Below, piece after piece: positions 34,384 through 44,780 of a stretch of 64,000 nt of DNA. Positions within the stretch are counted from its first letter, which is position 1. The number at the start of each line of letters is the position of its first letter. Under the pieces are notes generated by a model. It was not told the origin of the DNA. It was given only the letters and a program-made list of their open reading frames with translations, and ran no database searches. Source of the stretch: Agrypnia vestita (taxonomy: Eukaryota; Arthropoda; Insecta; Trichoptera; Phryganeidae); the NCBI GenBank assembly GCA_016648135.1, contig JADDOH010007989.1, positions 1 to 64,000 on the forward strand, read 5' to 3'. Position numbers and translations under genes: made by a program.

Positions 34384-34985
34384 TGTAACGAGGCTAAAAA
34401 AGAATCACTCTCTTCTGTCAAAGAGACAGTTGTTTGAAGTTGGCACAATACTACCGAAGGTATCTGGAAGGATCTGGAATTACCTCCGACTTTCGAGAAA
34501 CATCTCCAAAAGTCTGTAAAACGCGAGGAACTTCTCGAAAACGCGGGAAGCGTCTCGAAATTTCGAAAACAGCATTAGCCAATATAAATACGATACGCAG
34601 GAATAACCAGGAATTATTTTTTCCGTGCGGCGGGTCAGGTCGGCCAAGCGAGCGGTAGCGGCGAGAAGCCGGTGGTGCCGAGCGTGCGGTTATTCGACAG
34701 CGATTCTAGAAAGTTCTTACGTAGCGAGATAAACCGAAGCGAAATTAATAAGTGCGAAAATTGATGGAATATTCTAGTGAACAGTGAATAAAGTATTAAA
34801 GCGAATATAAAGTATCTATTTACGAGTGATAAATTTGCGAAATAGTTTAATTTAAGGAATAGCGTTACATTTAATAGTTTTAAGCGACTTTGTACGTTAG
34901 TTTAGTTAATTAATCGGTATTCAATAATTCCTGTATTAAATCCCAGCGTTTTCATTAATTCCTCCTGCAGCCACGACACGTGACA
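34384..34985 (+). mobile_element. Solo LTR, Gypsy-like
   Basis: 602 bp beginning TGTAACG and ending GTGACA, flanked by ATAT on both sides (34380-34383 and 34986-34989), a 4-bp duplication. It has a TATA-type AATATAAATACGATACGCAGG core (about 34580), a GC-rich leader with a CGAGCGGTAGCGGCG stretch and a downstream AATAAAGTATT signal. Absence of internal sequence suggests LTR-LTR recombination. Related LTRs lie at 35430-35925 and 51535-52075. Confidence 0.7.
34580..34602 (+). promoter_or_regulatory. LTR TATA region
   Basis: TATAAATAC lies about 200 bp into the LTR, and equivalent TATAAATAG occurs at 35562 and CATAAATATG in the minus-strand LTR at about 51875. Shared position supports a promoter. 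Confidence 0.55.
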
Positions 34986-34989
34986 ATAT

Positions 34990-35430
34990 TAAATTCGCTT
35001 TTGTAAAATTTTCTAATTTCTTAAATTTATAATTGAAACCTTTTTATACTTCTCGGGCAAAATACATCCTGAGCCGCACCTGCTGTCCGAACGTTGTTTA
35101 CAGGCACGCCACATGTAATACGGTCTGCTTGGCTTGTATAAACATATTATTGTCTTTACGGCTTGTTCATTTAATGTAAGAATTTTTTGATAATTAAAGT
35201 CGCGTAAATATTTAATGTTTTAATACACCGCAGAAAATATGATGTTGCAATATAAAAAAATGCATTTGTTTCCCGGGTGGACGGAAAATGCCTCCTATTT
35301 TCAGGTAAACGAGGTGATTTTTATCCCAAAATTCAAAAATAAACGAATATTTATGTACGCGTAATATTTCTATGAGAAATGCGAAGGCATCCGTCAGTAT
35401 GACTATCATTATACCGGAAATATTATGTCA
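34990..35430. other. No feature recognised
   Basis: AT-rich sequence between two LTR copies with no gag-pol similarity, so the two LTRs are not one element. Confidence 0.4.
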
Positions 35431-35924
35431 ATAATATAGAAGCCTCTAGCACACTCTCGTATTATCTGCAGCATTCGGGAAGGGTCTACAAAGGGAACAG
35501 CCTAGAAGTTACGAAAACCTTCTCGTAAACATTAGAATAATATGGAAAGTTCGCAGGTATAAATAGCGTGCAGGAGAGTCGTGTTTTGACAATCGTTCAG
35601 TGCGAAGTGCGTCGCGGACGACGGCCAGGTGTGCCCAGTCGATAGATATCGAGCGAAATTATCGGGCTAGTATTTACCTAACTGGCGAAATAAATAAATG
35701 CCACCAATACGTGCGAGAATTGGCTGGAACGTTCTAGTTAATGTCTAATAAAGCATTCATATACGAGTGATTTATTACGAAATGGTCTGATTTAAATAAT
35801 ATTGTTAAGTTTAAGTCGTGTTAAGTGACTTTGTGCGACGAATAATTAATTAATCAGTAATTGATATATTGCTAATTAATTTCCCCTGTTTTCATTTATC
35901 TTCGGCTGCCACGCCAGATGACAA
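35430..35924 (+). mobile_element. Second solo LTR of the same clade
   Basis: GGTATAAATAGCGTGCAGG, GTGCGAGAATTGGCTGGAA, ATATACGAGTGATTTATTAC and a terminal CGCCAGATGACA parallel the LTR at 34384. The left boundary is not clear and no matching duplication was found. Confidence 0.6.
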
Positions 35925-36159
35925 TATAATATTTGGACTCTTTGGCTGAAAAAATTAACGTTAAAACGTGAAAAATACTGAATCTATCAACCACCAAAAA
36001 TATTATTATTTCGTACTTTTTTAATATAAATATGCATCATGTCAAATTTGAAGAAATGTATAATGTTCAATACTGAAAATGTGCATGGAAGTATGATAAA
36101 ATCCAGTAATTATGTTCTCAGAACACGCATGTGAAAATATGTAGGTACTCTTCTATAAA

Positions 36160-36850
36160 AGAAATTTTAAAAAAAAGTAACCCATATAAACCAATTTTTT
36201 ACTACACTCCCTTTCTTTGTAAAATATAACAATAATTAAAGACGAATTACAACATATAACATAACACTAAACTTACAGAAATTTAATATATTTCTAAAAT
36301 GTCAGATGTTTGAGAAGTCAAGATTTTGATAGATTCAATTATCATCAATATCGTACCTTATGAATTTCCAGCGTCAAATGATTTAGTCAGAATCAGATTT
36401 GAGTAATGTAGAATTCTTCAAAACTAAGCAGAAATCTAAAAGAAATAAATTATTATTTGATTTTTGCTCAAAAAACCCAATTTTGCTGTCATCTATGAAC
36501 CAATTGTTTTGTAAATTTTCGAAATTCGTAGTGATGTGCCTATTATACCGACGGAGTAATTCAAATTTAGAGAATATTCCGCGACGTTATCGGGCCGCTC
36601 TGCTAGTAATCAAACTTTTCTAATGATTCCAATTTGAAAAAAGCAATAAAATTTCTAAAAATCCGAAATTATACTATAATTATTAATTTTTTTTAACGAA
36701 AATTTGATAGATCTTCTTGATCATCGCCACGAGTCTGCTTGCCAAGTTTCAGCTCGATTAGATCACGGGAAAAGGGTCAAAAATCGATCCAAAGTTTTTG
36801 TTGACGGCAAGCCGGCAAGCAAGCAGACGCTATGTAGTGGTCTATAAAAA
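36160..36850 (-). mobile_element. CCCTTTCTTT-ended repeat, reversed copy
   Basis: In reverse it carries the same core as at 31838: GCAAGCAGACTCGTGGCGATG-like, AGCTGAAACTTGGCAAG, CTTTGGATCGATTTTTGACC. ACTCCCTTTCTTTG at 36201 marks one end. Confidence 0.6.
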
Positions 36851-36999
36851 GAATTTAAAAGTAAGACGGAACTGTGACACCGAAGATATTGTACGATGGA
36901 GCGGAGAAAAAAGAAGATTCTGGAGAGGTCTTGTTGACAGAATGGACCAGAATCCCTTTCATTGCAGGTAATGCAATTCCACCTGCTCATCGTCTTCCT

Positions 37000-37399
37000 G
37001 GAAGATGGAGGGACAGTCGGAACCCTAGCTTTGGACAGACGACTGCCTACCTGTTTAAATTTGAAATTATATGACAGTTCATGCAAAAAATATCACATTC
37101 TACCATTATACAAACGTCGCGAAATAGGTGATTTAATGTACCTACTAAAAATTGAATCAGGCAACGTCGACTGTCCTGAACTATCAAATAGACTAAAATT
37201 CCATGTTCCCTGTAGATCTCTTAGACACAACCCAGTCTTTCACATTGATTTTCCCTCATCCAACTATCGTCGTAATTCATATTTCTTGAGGGTATGCGAT
37301 GCATTCAATAAACTGATAAGATTATTGGATATTGATCTGTTCGAGTGCAGCCACACAAGATTAAGAAAAATTTTGAGTGCTGAATTTTTTTCTACGTAA
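37000..37399 (+). pseudogene. LINE RT C-terminal tail
   Basis: HILPLYKRREIGDLMYLLKI, NVDCPELSNRLKFHVPCRSL, VFHIDFPSSNYRRNSYFLRV and FECSHTRLRKIL form the C-terminal LINE tail (LYxRRExxDxxxLxK, CPxLxxxxxFxVPxRxxR). Coding stops at 37399. A related tail on the opposite strand is at 39769-40062. Upstream of 37000 the homology is lost. Confidence 0.75.
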
Positions 37400-38290
37400 T
37401 AATTATGTCTCTTTTTCACTTGTTCATTCTTTTTGTATTATTTTCAACATGTTTTTCTGCTGTCTGTTAAGTCTCTTTTTCTTTTGTTTAAATTTTTTAT
37501 TATTTCTTTTTATATAATTCTTAACATGCCTAATTTCTAAGAAAAATTTTGATTGCAGATTTTTTTTTCTTACTTAATAATTAAGTCTTTTTTTCTCTTT
37601 GGATTATTTTTTAACATGCCTATGTTTTTCTGTTAATAATTAAGTTTCTTTTTCTATTGTTTGAATTTTTTATTCTTTTTTTCTAAATAATTTTTAATAT
37701 GCCTTAGTTTAATTCATAAATATTTATCATTACTAACATATCTCTAAATGTGGAGACCTGTAATTGGCCATCTATATTATATCAATGTTTTCTATGCTTC
37801 TTTGTTGTGCTGTTGGTCTTCTATGATCATTAAATTTTTTTCCTCTTCTTTAATCCATCTTCTTTCTTTTGAACTGACTTCGTATATGTAATTTTTTATC
37901 TTGTATCTTTCTTTAATTAACACATTTTCTTTTGCCCAGACCTCGTATATATATATATATATGCAGATGTATTGATCAGATATCTTATGCTATACATATA
38001 TCTTTTGCACTTCTTTTTATTCTTATCTCTTGTCCTTTTTACTAAGTAGATTTATCCTTTCCTATCCATTCCTTATTCTCCTTTTACCTCTAATTCTTTG
38101 ACTCCCATAGTTTGTCCATAACTTAAAACTTTCACTTTGTTTGTTTTTTATTCTATAACTCAAGTTATTGTTGCTTTATGTTAAAACACAACAGGTTAAT
38201 TCTGTGGAAACTTGTAAGATACTGTTCAAAAATCATGTATAATCTCTTTATATGTACTGTTAGTTTCCCATAAATAAATAATTTAAAAAA
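37400..38290 (+). mobile_element. LINE 3' UTR with internal tandem units
   Basis: About three diverged units of roughly 110 bp (AAGAAAAATTTTGAxTGCxGA, TAATAATTAAGTCTTTTTTT, AACATGCCT) span 37360-37710; the first overlaps the end of the coding tail. The distal half is shared with 2165-2540 in reverse. It ends at CATAAATAAATAATTTAAAA. Confidence 0.75.
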
Positions 38291-38725
38291 TATATATATA
38301 TATAATTTTTCACCGTCACCGACAGGCCTACATCTAGTAAGGTAACAAGTCTCGTCGAACTTGAGCGTCTTGTACAAGATTAAAAAATAATGCTTCAGTT
38401 TTTTATTTAATTTCTGGCGCCGATGTCGCTCGTATTCAATCAAATTCCTGTGAAACACGTAGCCAACGATTAGCAGACGCCGTGTCATCATGTCCCCCGG
38501 GTACGCGGTGGGCGTGCGAATTTCGCATAATTTCTGACATTTTTCCTCAAAATTACAATATTTCTTGGAGGATTTTTAAATCTCGATGTTTATAAGGCGA
38601 TTAGGTCCTGAATATTAAACACATTATTAAAGAGACATCACCTTTGAAAAAAAATATGTCTCGTTCATCGCATGATGTATATATTTATTTATTTAGGAAT
38701 CTTGACAGTTTTTTAAACATAATGT

Positions 38726-39195
38726 ACTAGCTGGTCGTACCCGGCGTTGCACGGGTTAAGGATTAAGTAAAAAATAAGTTTGTGAGGGAAAACAAAGGTT
38801 CCGCTGTTCTCTAAAAAACAATGTTTCCATCTAATGTTAACATAATTTATTGTAACATAACTGTAATACTTAGATATATGGTATCGCAGACTTTTTTGTA
38901 GATATTAATGTCCTCTATAAAACTGTAGTACATTACTTTGCTCTATTGGCAATAATTTCCGCAGCGTACGCAACATAAGGTTTTTTTTTCGTAATTTTTT
39001 CACGCGTTGGGTTACATTATCGAAGTTTTCATACGGATCCCTAATATTTTTGAAAATATGATATAGCCTATGTTCATCAAGGATAATGTAGGATTCTGAA
39101 TGTGAAACAATTTTTCAAATCGGTCCAGTAGTTTCGGAGCCTATGCAATTCAAACACGCAACCAAATCTTTTCTCTTTATAATATTAGTATAGAA
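38726..39195 (+). mobile_element. Helitron-like short repeat (Lepidoptera type)
   Basis: It starts ACTAGCTGGTCGTACCCGG, CGTTGCACGGGTTA and ends with CAAATCGGTCCAGTAGTTTC, GGAGCCTATGCAATTCAAAC and CTTTATAATATTAGTATAG. This arrangement is widespread in lepidopteran genomes as short non-autonomous repeats usually classed with Helitrons. A related type is at 49655-50035, and a reversed 5' end at 58457-58495. No Rep/helicase gene. Confidence 0.6.
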
Positions 39196-39273
39196 AAGCA
39201 TAGTGTTCATTTCATAGACCAATTAAAAAGATACACAGATGTTAAGAACAAATCTACATAAAATATTTTTAAA

Positions 39274-39502
39274 TATTATTAAAGAGTTTAAATTTACAGT
39301 GTACAATTTGTTACTTATTAAAGAATTTACGCTACCGGTTTCGACACGTCCGTGTCATTAACGAGCGTTATCTAAACTTATTTAAACGTTATTTAAGTTT
39401 CAATAACGGTCGTTAACGACACGGACATGTCGAAACCGGTAGCGTAAATTCTTTAATAAGTAACAAATTGTACATTGTAAATTTAAACTCTTTAATAATG
39501 TT
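39274..39502. mobile_element. Near-perfect palindrome with almost no spacer
   Basis: Arms of about 112 bp meet near 39385. They include GTGTACAATTTGTTACTTAT, TTTACGCTACCGGTTTCGAC and CGTGTC. The CCGGTTTCGACACG motif recalls the ends of the foldback at 30032. Mismatches are few and concentrate near the centre. Confidence 0.85.
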
Positions 39503-39744
39503 TGAAAGAAATTGTTACATTGCAAGTGCCCAAGAAATATATTTTTAAGTAAATTATTTTGAATTAATTAATGAATAGTAGTAAGCAACAAATAATGTTA
39601 AGAATGAATAATGGTAAGTAATTGAATGTGAAAAAAGAAAAAGTATATCAAGAAATGAGTTAAGTAATGACAGAAAAAGGATGAGGAGGTAGAAGTCAGG
39701 ATAGGGGTGGAGGAAGAGAAGATTAGGTGTAGTGAGTGAATGGT

Positions 39745-40062
39745 CAAAGTCGATTTAGTACATGTAATCTAAAGCATTTTTTTAAATTCAGTAAGACCAA
39801 TGTTGAAGAGGTCAATACCGATACGATTATTACTGAAAGCTTTGCATGCGCGATATAAAAATGTATTTTGTGTATGGGATGCTCTATTTCTCGGAACATG
39901 AAAGAGCACGTTTTGTCGGGTACGTCTGCAGGGAACATGAAAAGAGATTAAGTCCAGTTGATTGGGACAGTCGAGATATCCTCTCATTAGTTTAAATAGT
40001 AGTGTTAGATCAGCACGTGCTCTTCGCTGTTCCAGAGTTTTTAAGTTGTGGAAATGTATCAA
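39745..40062 (-). pseudogene. LINE RT tail, minus strand
   Basis: HFHNLKTLEQRRARADLTLL, LDCPNQLDLISFHVPCRRTR, VLFHVPRNRASHTQNTFLYR and GLTEFKKML. Same tail class as at 37000. It abuts a plus-strand LINE tail, giving a head-to-head pair of truncated copies. Confidence 0.75.
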
Positions 40063-40550
40063 GTAGCAGGAATATTATCCTTGGCTTTACCCAACTGAGT
40101 TTCTCCAGGGTATGCTTGGCTACAATAATCTAGACACTAGAAGGAATGTGTATTTGATTACACATTTTTATCCATTGTTGCACGGTATGATCGATAATCC
40201 TGAAATTATGCAGAGCATTGGTTTGTATGTTCCTGATAATTACATTAGAAATCGTCAGCATAGATTGTTTCACATTCCAATTTACAGGACCAACCTGCCG
40301 ATGGCTATGCCTGTTGGAAGAGCCACAGCTGTGCTGAACAAAATCGCTTTGGGTTTTGATATATTCCATGTATCTAAGGGGGTTTTCCGAAGCGGGATTC
40401 TCCTACACTTTTGACCAGATTTTATGTTATTTTTAATTTATTAAATATTTTTATTTTGATATATACTTCCATAATATGTATGCCTTAAACACTTTGTTTG
40501 TAATGTACATATTATTAAATATAAATAAATTGAATTGAATTGGAATTGAA
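40062..40550 (+). pseudogene. LINE tail with AATTG repeat end
   Basis: YYPWLYPTEFLQGMLGYNNL, NVYLITHFYPLLHGMIDNPE, RQHRLFHIPIYRTNLP and DIFHVSKGVFRSGILLH, then stop at 40414. The UTR ends in TAAATTGAATTGAATTGG repeats. A near-identical copy in reverse is at 42480-42999. Confidence 0.8.
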
Positions 40551-40699
40551 TTGAAATATAACATCGTTCGTCGCATGATGTATCAAATAGTATCAAGTAG
40601 AAATATAACACTTGGTAAATTGCATATCACCGCAACTGCCCAGCATCATTATACATTTAGTGGTGTAAAATGATTTGTCGAATTACCTGTTAAAATGAG

Positions 40700-40760
40700 G
40701 ATTGAAAACAATTATGATGAAAAAAAAATGATGAAAAAAAAAAAAAAAAAAAAATGAAAA
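40700..40760. repeat. A-rich simple sequence
   Basis: A poly-A tract with GATGAAAAAA interruptions. Confidence 0.8.
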
Positions 40761-40761
40761 A

Positions 40762-40990
40762 AATTGCGATTTTGCAAATTCCAGAACAAAGTTCTGTGAA
40801 TTTTTAAAACCAATTTTATTTATTAATTAGACAATGCAGAAAAATCAAACCAACGAAAAAATATTTGGCTGCTACCGGGATTCGAACCACGGATCTCCTA
40901 TCCGTAGCAGGCGCATTCACCAATAATCGACTTTATATGTAAGTCTCTTATTATTAATTGCTCAGTACATATTATCCAATATTAACAACT
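40762..40990 (-). mobile_element. tRNA-derived SINE, copy 2
   Basis: On the minus strand: leader CAATTAATAATAAGAGACTT, a tRNA-like segment with an exact B box GGTTCGAATCC and end CCCGGTAGCAG, then body ATATTTTTTCGTTGGTTTGA and TTCACAGAACTTTGTTCTGG. The A-box half is damaged. Confidence 0.65.
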
Positions 40991-41054
40991 CACTTCAAGA
41001 ATGTATTCTTTAATTAATATGGATTGTATCAAATGTTTCCAAAATGAAAATGAA

Positions 41055-41440
41055 TCAATATATATATAAAAAGAAACCCGTGTTTCCCTACCAAGTTTTC
41101 TCCACAACCACCCATCGGTGGTAATGGTGGTGGATAGCCCTTGGTGTCACATCGAAAATACGCGAGTTTGGTGGGGGTGGCTGTGCGTGGGTGGGAGTGG
41201 GTGATGAAAATGTGCTTTCTAGCACATTGTTTTGTTATGGGAAGGCCGAAAATGCTTCAGATTGTTTCAAAATAGGCGCGCCGACTGTGCCGATGAGTCT
41301 AGAAGGTTCCGGAAAAACCTGCTCTAGAAAGTACTGGAAGTAGAAGGTTCTACAAAATTCCCGAAAGTTCTATAAGGTTCTAAACTGAGTGGCAGTATGT
41401 GTCGGTGTGTCTAAAAAGTTCCTGTACATTCAATCTATGC
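41055..41440 (+). mobile_element. TTCTAGAA-rich repeat, copy 1
   Basis: Landmarks: ACCCATCGGTGGTAATGG, GAGTTTGGTGGGGGTGGC, the inverted word TGTGCTTTCTAGCACA, and a series of GTTCTAGAA/AGGTTC words. Copies: 46670-47165 (reverse), 58560-59030 and a partial one at 44664-44780. The complete ones end in AGCTGTGCCCG (or reverse), a common start of lepidopteran short repeats. Non-coding. Confidence 0.65.
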
Positions 41441-41995
41441 ATTACCAAAAAATGGATTGCTCATAATGGATAATATGTATTTAGTCTTTGATGTAGGTGT
41501 TTTTGAAAATATACATTTTTGTCACAAGGGGGGGGGTTGACTTTAAAAATGCATTTTCAGGGAAAAATTCGGTTTTATTATGCCTAAAAAAAACTAAGTC
41601 ACTTAAAAAAAATCTTACGACAAAGACTAGATAATTATGTATAGAATAACCACTAGAAATTTCAAGTTGATCGGTTTAGTGGTTACCGAGACATTTTGGT
41701 CACTGTTTTCAAAACATGGTTTCGAATAAGACGTGTTTGAAAATTGAGCAATGAATAAATCGCGAGATTTTTCAACTTAAAATCATCGATTCCAGGTCCG
41801 TAATATAAATCCTCCACCTTGCTGAGAATTGTCATATCATCGAGCGCTCTTCACAAACATAATAGAAACAGGTCGAACGTTTCTATTATGAAAGAGCTCG
41901 ACTAGCAGCTACCTGCACGTGGCGCGGCGCCTTGTGGTACATCGCGTAATCAACAAAGGGGTGCCACTATTATCAACAAAAAGTTTGTTATTTTT

Positions 41996-42300
41996 ACTCC
42001 CTTTCTTTTAACTCGTAGCGTCTGCTTGCTTGTCTGTCGAAAAAACTTTGGATCGATTTTTAACGCTTTTCCCGTGATCCAATCATGCTGAAACTTTGCA
42101 GGCAGACTGGTGGCGACGATAAAAATGATCTAACCAAGTTTCGTTTAAAAAAATTAATAATTATAGTATTATTTTGAATTTTTCGTAATTTTTAATCCCT
42201 TTCGAAGCATCGCCCGACTCGAGCCCAACGCTAAACCTGTTTAGTAAATGAAAAAGGGAGTATAATAAAAACTCGGTTTTTATGGGTTAGTTTTTCTTTT
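41996..42300 (+). mobile_element. CCCTTTCTTT-ended repeat, copy 3
   Basis: ACTCCCTTTCTTTTAACTCG at the left and GAAAAAGGGAGTATAATAAA at 42250. A compact copy of about 300 bp lacking the central part of copy 1. Confidence 0.65.
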
Positions 42301-42464
42301 AATTCTTGAAATTTTCACCAGACATTCTTAAGATCTAAAGCTTTAAGAAAAAGCAAAAATTTAAAAATCGATTTTTTTCCAAATGTCTAGGTAGGTATTC
42401 CTCCTTAATCAATTAATAATAAGAGACTTGCATATAGTTCGATATATTAATAGAAATGTGCTAG

Positions 42465-42479
42465 GCCGCTATAGCGTAG
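42465..42479. repeat. 15-bp target-site duplication, left
   Basis: GCCGCTATAGCGTAG here is repeated exactly at 43000-43014 on the other side of the LINE. Confidence 0.85.
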
Positions 42480-42999
42480 ATTCAATTCAATTAAATTTTT
42501 TTTTCAATTCAATTCAATTTATTTAATAATATGTACATTACAAACTAAGTGTACATATTATGGAAGTATATATCGAAATAACAATATTTAATAAATTAAA
42601 AATAACATAAAATCTGTTCAAAGGTGTAGGAGAATCCCGCTTCGGAAAACCCCCTCAGACACATGGAATATATCAATACCCAAAGCGATTTGGTTCAGCA
42701 TAGCTGTGGCTCTTCCAACAGGCATAACCATCGGCAGGTTGGTCCTGTATATTGGAATGTGAAACAATCTATGCTGACGATGTCTAATGTAATTATCAGG
42801 AGCATACAAACCAATGCTCTGCATAATTTCAGGATTATCGATCATACCGCGCAATAATCAATAAAAATGTGTAATCAAATACACATTCCTTCTAGTCTCT
42901 AGACTATTGTAGCCAAGCATACCCTGGAGAAACTCGGCTGGGTAAAGCCAAGGATAATACCCGTCCTTTCTCATGTAGAGATATCTCAGAAGTTCGATA
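42480..42999 (-). mobile_element. 5'-truncated LINE in a SINE
   Basis: Minus-strand coding reads LLRYLYMRKDGYYPWLYP, FLQGMLGYNSLETRRNVYLI, GMIDNPEIMQSIGLYAPDN and FHVSEGVFRSGILLHL. A small in-frame irregularity with a stop lies near 42858. The AATTG-rich 3' tail is at 42480-42530. It is about 520 bp long and is bounded by a perfect 15-bp duplication. Confidence 0.88.
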
Positions 43000-43403
43000 G
43001 CCGCTATAGCGTAGTTGGTTAACGCACCTGTCCCTGATAGGGCCCGTGGTTCAAATATTTTTTCGATGATTTGATTTCGATGTCTTTTCTGACTGAGTGA
43101 TAAATTTGGTTTTTCATCTCCCAGCCACGCCTGAAATGTTTTGGTCCAGCGCAGCAGCCTTCGCAGGCTCCGAGCGCCCGGCAGAGATCCCGATCTCGGC
43201 GGACCCCTCGCCGGAATTAGCGTGGTCCCCGACACCGCAATTACGGCACAGAACTAAGAATTGTAATTTGGTTTAATATGTATTTAGGCCGCTTCGCGAT
43301 TACCAGCATTAGCGGCTGGAGATTCGGTCCTGACGGCCGTCATCACGAGCCAGGGGTCGCGAACCATCCCCGTCAATTGACGATTTCAATTTTAATTAGT
43401 CAC

Positions 43404-43484
43404 TGTTTATTGAATTTATCGATTTAGAGAAGGCACGTGACTTAGTACCGCGCCAACTGCTATGGGAGGTGCTTAATAAATGGT
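43404..43484 (+). pseudogene. RT palm fragment
   Basis: FIDLEKARDLVPRQLLWEVL resembles the FIDLEKAYDRVPRxxLWxxL block of LINE RTs, which holds the first catalytic aspartate (FID). About 27 codons survive. Confidence 0.6.
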
Positions 43485-43554
43485 GCTATCGACTGTCCGT
43501 AACTACTACAACGTATCTGCTTGCGTGTTTCGTCTCGCGTAACTAGAAGTCATG

Positions 43555-44165
43555 TAGGTTTTGCAAAGGCTTCCTAGACTAGCAAACAGACACGAGCAAC
43601 TTGACGTATTTGCCAACAGCTTTATAATATTCAAACATGTTTTGGAAGGTGTATTGAAGAATTGCTAGTGTTCGTCAAATTGGACTTAAATAAAAATAAT
43701 AAAAAAATATTTAATTAATAATACATATATAATATTTTTTTACAATAAAACATAGACAATGTTTACAAATCGATATTTTTTTGTGTGTTTTGATTGAAAA
43801 AACCAAAACCTCACCAAAAAGAATTATGATTCTTGTGTGTTTTGATTGCTACGTAACATTTTTATTATGTTATGACTTTCTTAGCTCGTGCTATTCCTTT
43901 TCATTCAATATTATTACTTTTAATTATTTGAATTTTTATTAAATTATGTTTTCCTAATGCTTCTGCTTTGTTATATACTTGCTTTTTACTTTATATTATA
44001 CTTGTCTTTATATATTTGTATTTCTATTTTAAGTATTTGATTTCCACTTTATGTCATTATTGTTTTAATATGTTTTTTTTTCTTTAAACTATCCATTATA
44101 TAAATGTACACTTTACGTATTTGTTTGTAAAAGCCTTGTAGGGCGTTAATAAATAAATATTTAAA
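43555..44165 (+). mobile_element. LINE 3' end
   Basis: GGCTTCCTAGACTAGCAAAC to GTAAAAGCCTTGTAGGGCGT is shared with 63055-63535. A segment at 43690-43860 is extra here. A 12-nt hairpin GCCT-TGTA-GGGC (44133-44144) precedes TTAATAAATAAA. Confidence 0.75.
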
Positions 44166-44289
44166 AAAACAGTCTATCCCACGACAGCCCCTGCGTAAAC
44201 TCGGACATCTACCAAAAAACTATTTTTGTATCAATAAGTACCCTTCTCCACAATATTTCCTAACCATTATCCAGCAAGAGAGTTGTATC

Positions 44290-44640
44290 TGATTTGATAT
44301 TACATTAAAAAATTATTAACTCACATTTTCACACCTAATATTCTGTACTTGTTTATGTTTCATATGCCTGTTAGAGCTACTCGTAAACCCACGTTATTAT
44401 ATTGTGACAACACTAGAACTAACTCATATTTTAACTCTCTTGTACCTAAACTATACAGGTTAGGTAACAGTTAAGCACATATCGGATATTTTTCACTGTA
44501 GTTTAGCACATTATAAAGATGCGCTACTGTTAAAACTTTCAAACAACTGTCTATACTATATTTTCAACTCCTACTTAATTTTTTTACTATACTATAATCC
44601 TACTCTTTTGATTTCTCGTATGTGTTGTTATGTAAAGGGT
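44290..44640 (+). pseudogene. LINE RT tail, broken
   Basis: RATRKPTLLYCDNTRTNSYF and NSLVPKLYRLGN match the tails at 3051 and 48117. Stops precede and follow it. Confidence 0.65.
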
Positions 44641-44663
44641 ACTTTTTGAACCGTATATTGAAA

Positions 44664-44780
44664 CTAGCTGTGCCCGCGCGGCTTCGAACTCCTAGATTTT
44701 TAGTACACTGTTTGGATCGTCATAGAACTTTCGCGAACCTTCTAGAACATTCTCCTTCCAGAACTTTCAAGAAATTTATC
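44664..44780 (-). mobile_element. TTCTAGAA-rich repeat, fragment
   Basis: ACTAGCTGTGCCCGCGCGGC, GTACACTGTTTGGATCG and CTTCTAGAACATTCTCCTTC match the start of the 46670 copy. Confidence 0.65.

Larger units (their letters stand above)
42404..43100 (+). mobile_element. tRNA-derived SINE, copy 3, split by a LINE
   Basis: The leader CAATTAATAATAAGAGACTT and the start of the tRNA-like head lie at 42404-42479. The head resumes at 43000 with A box TAGCGTAGTTGG, damaged B box GGTTCAAATA and body ATTTTTTCGATGATTTGATT. The LINE between them duplicated 15 bp of the head. Confidence 0.7.

Noticed and set aside
42858..43235. 125-codon minus-strand ORF
   Set aside because: It runs across the LINE, the duplicated target site and the SINE; it is a chance composite.
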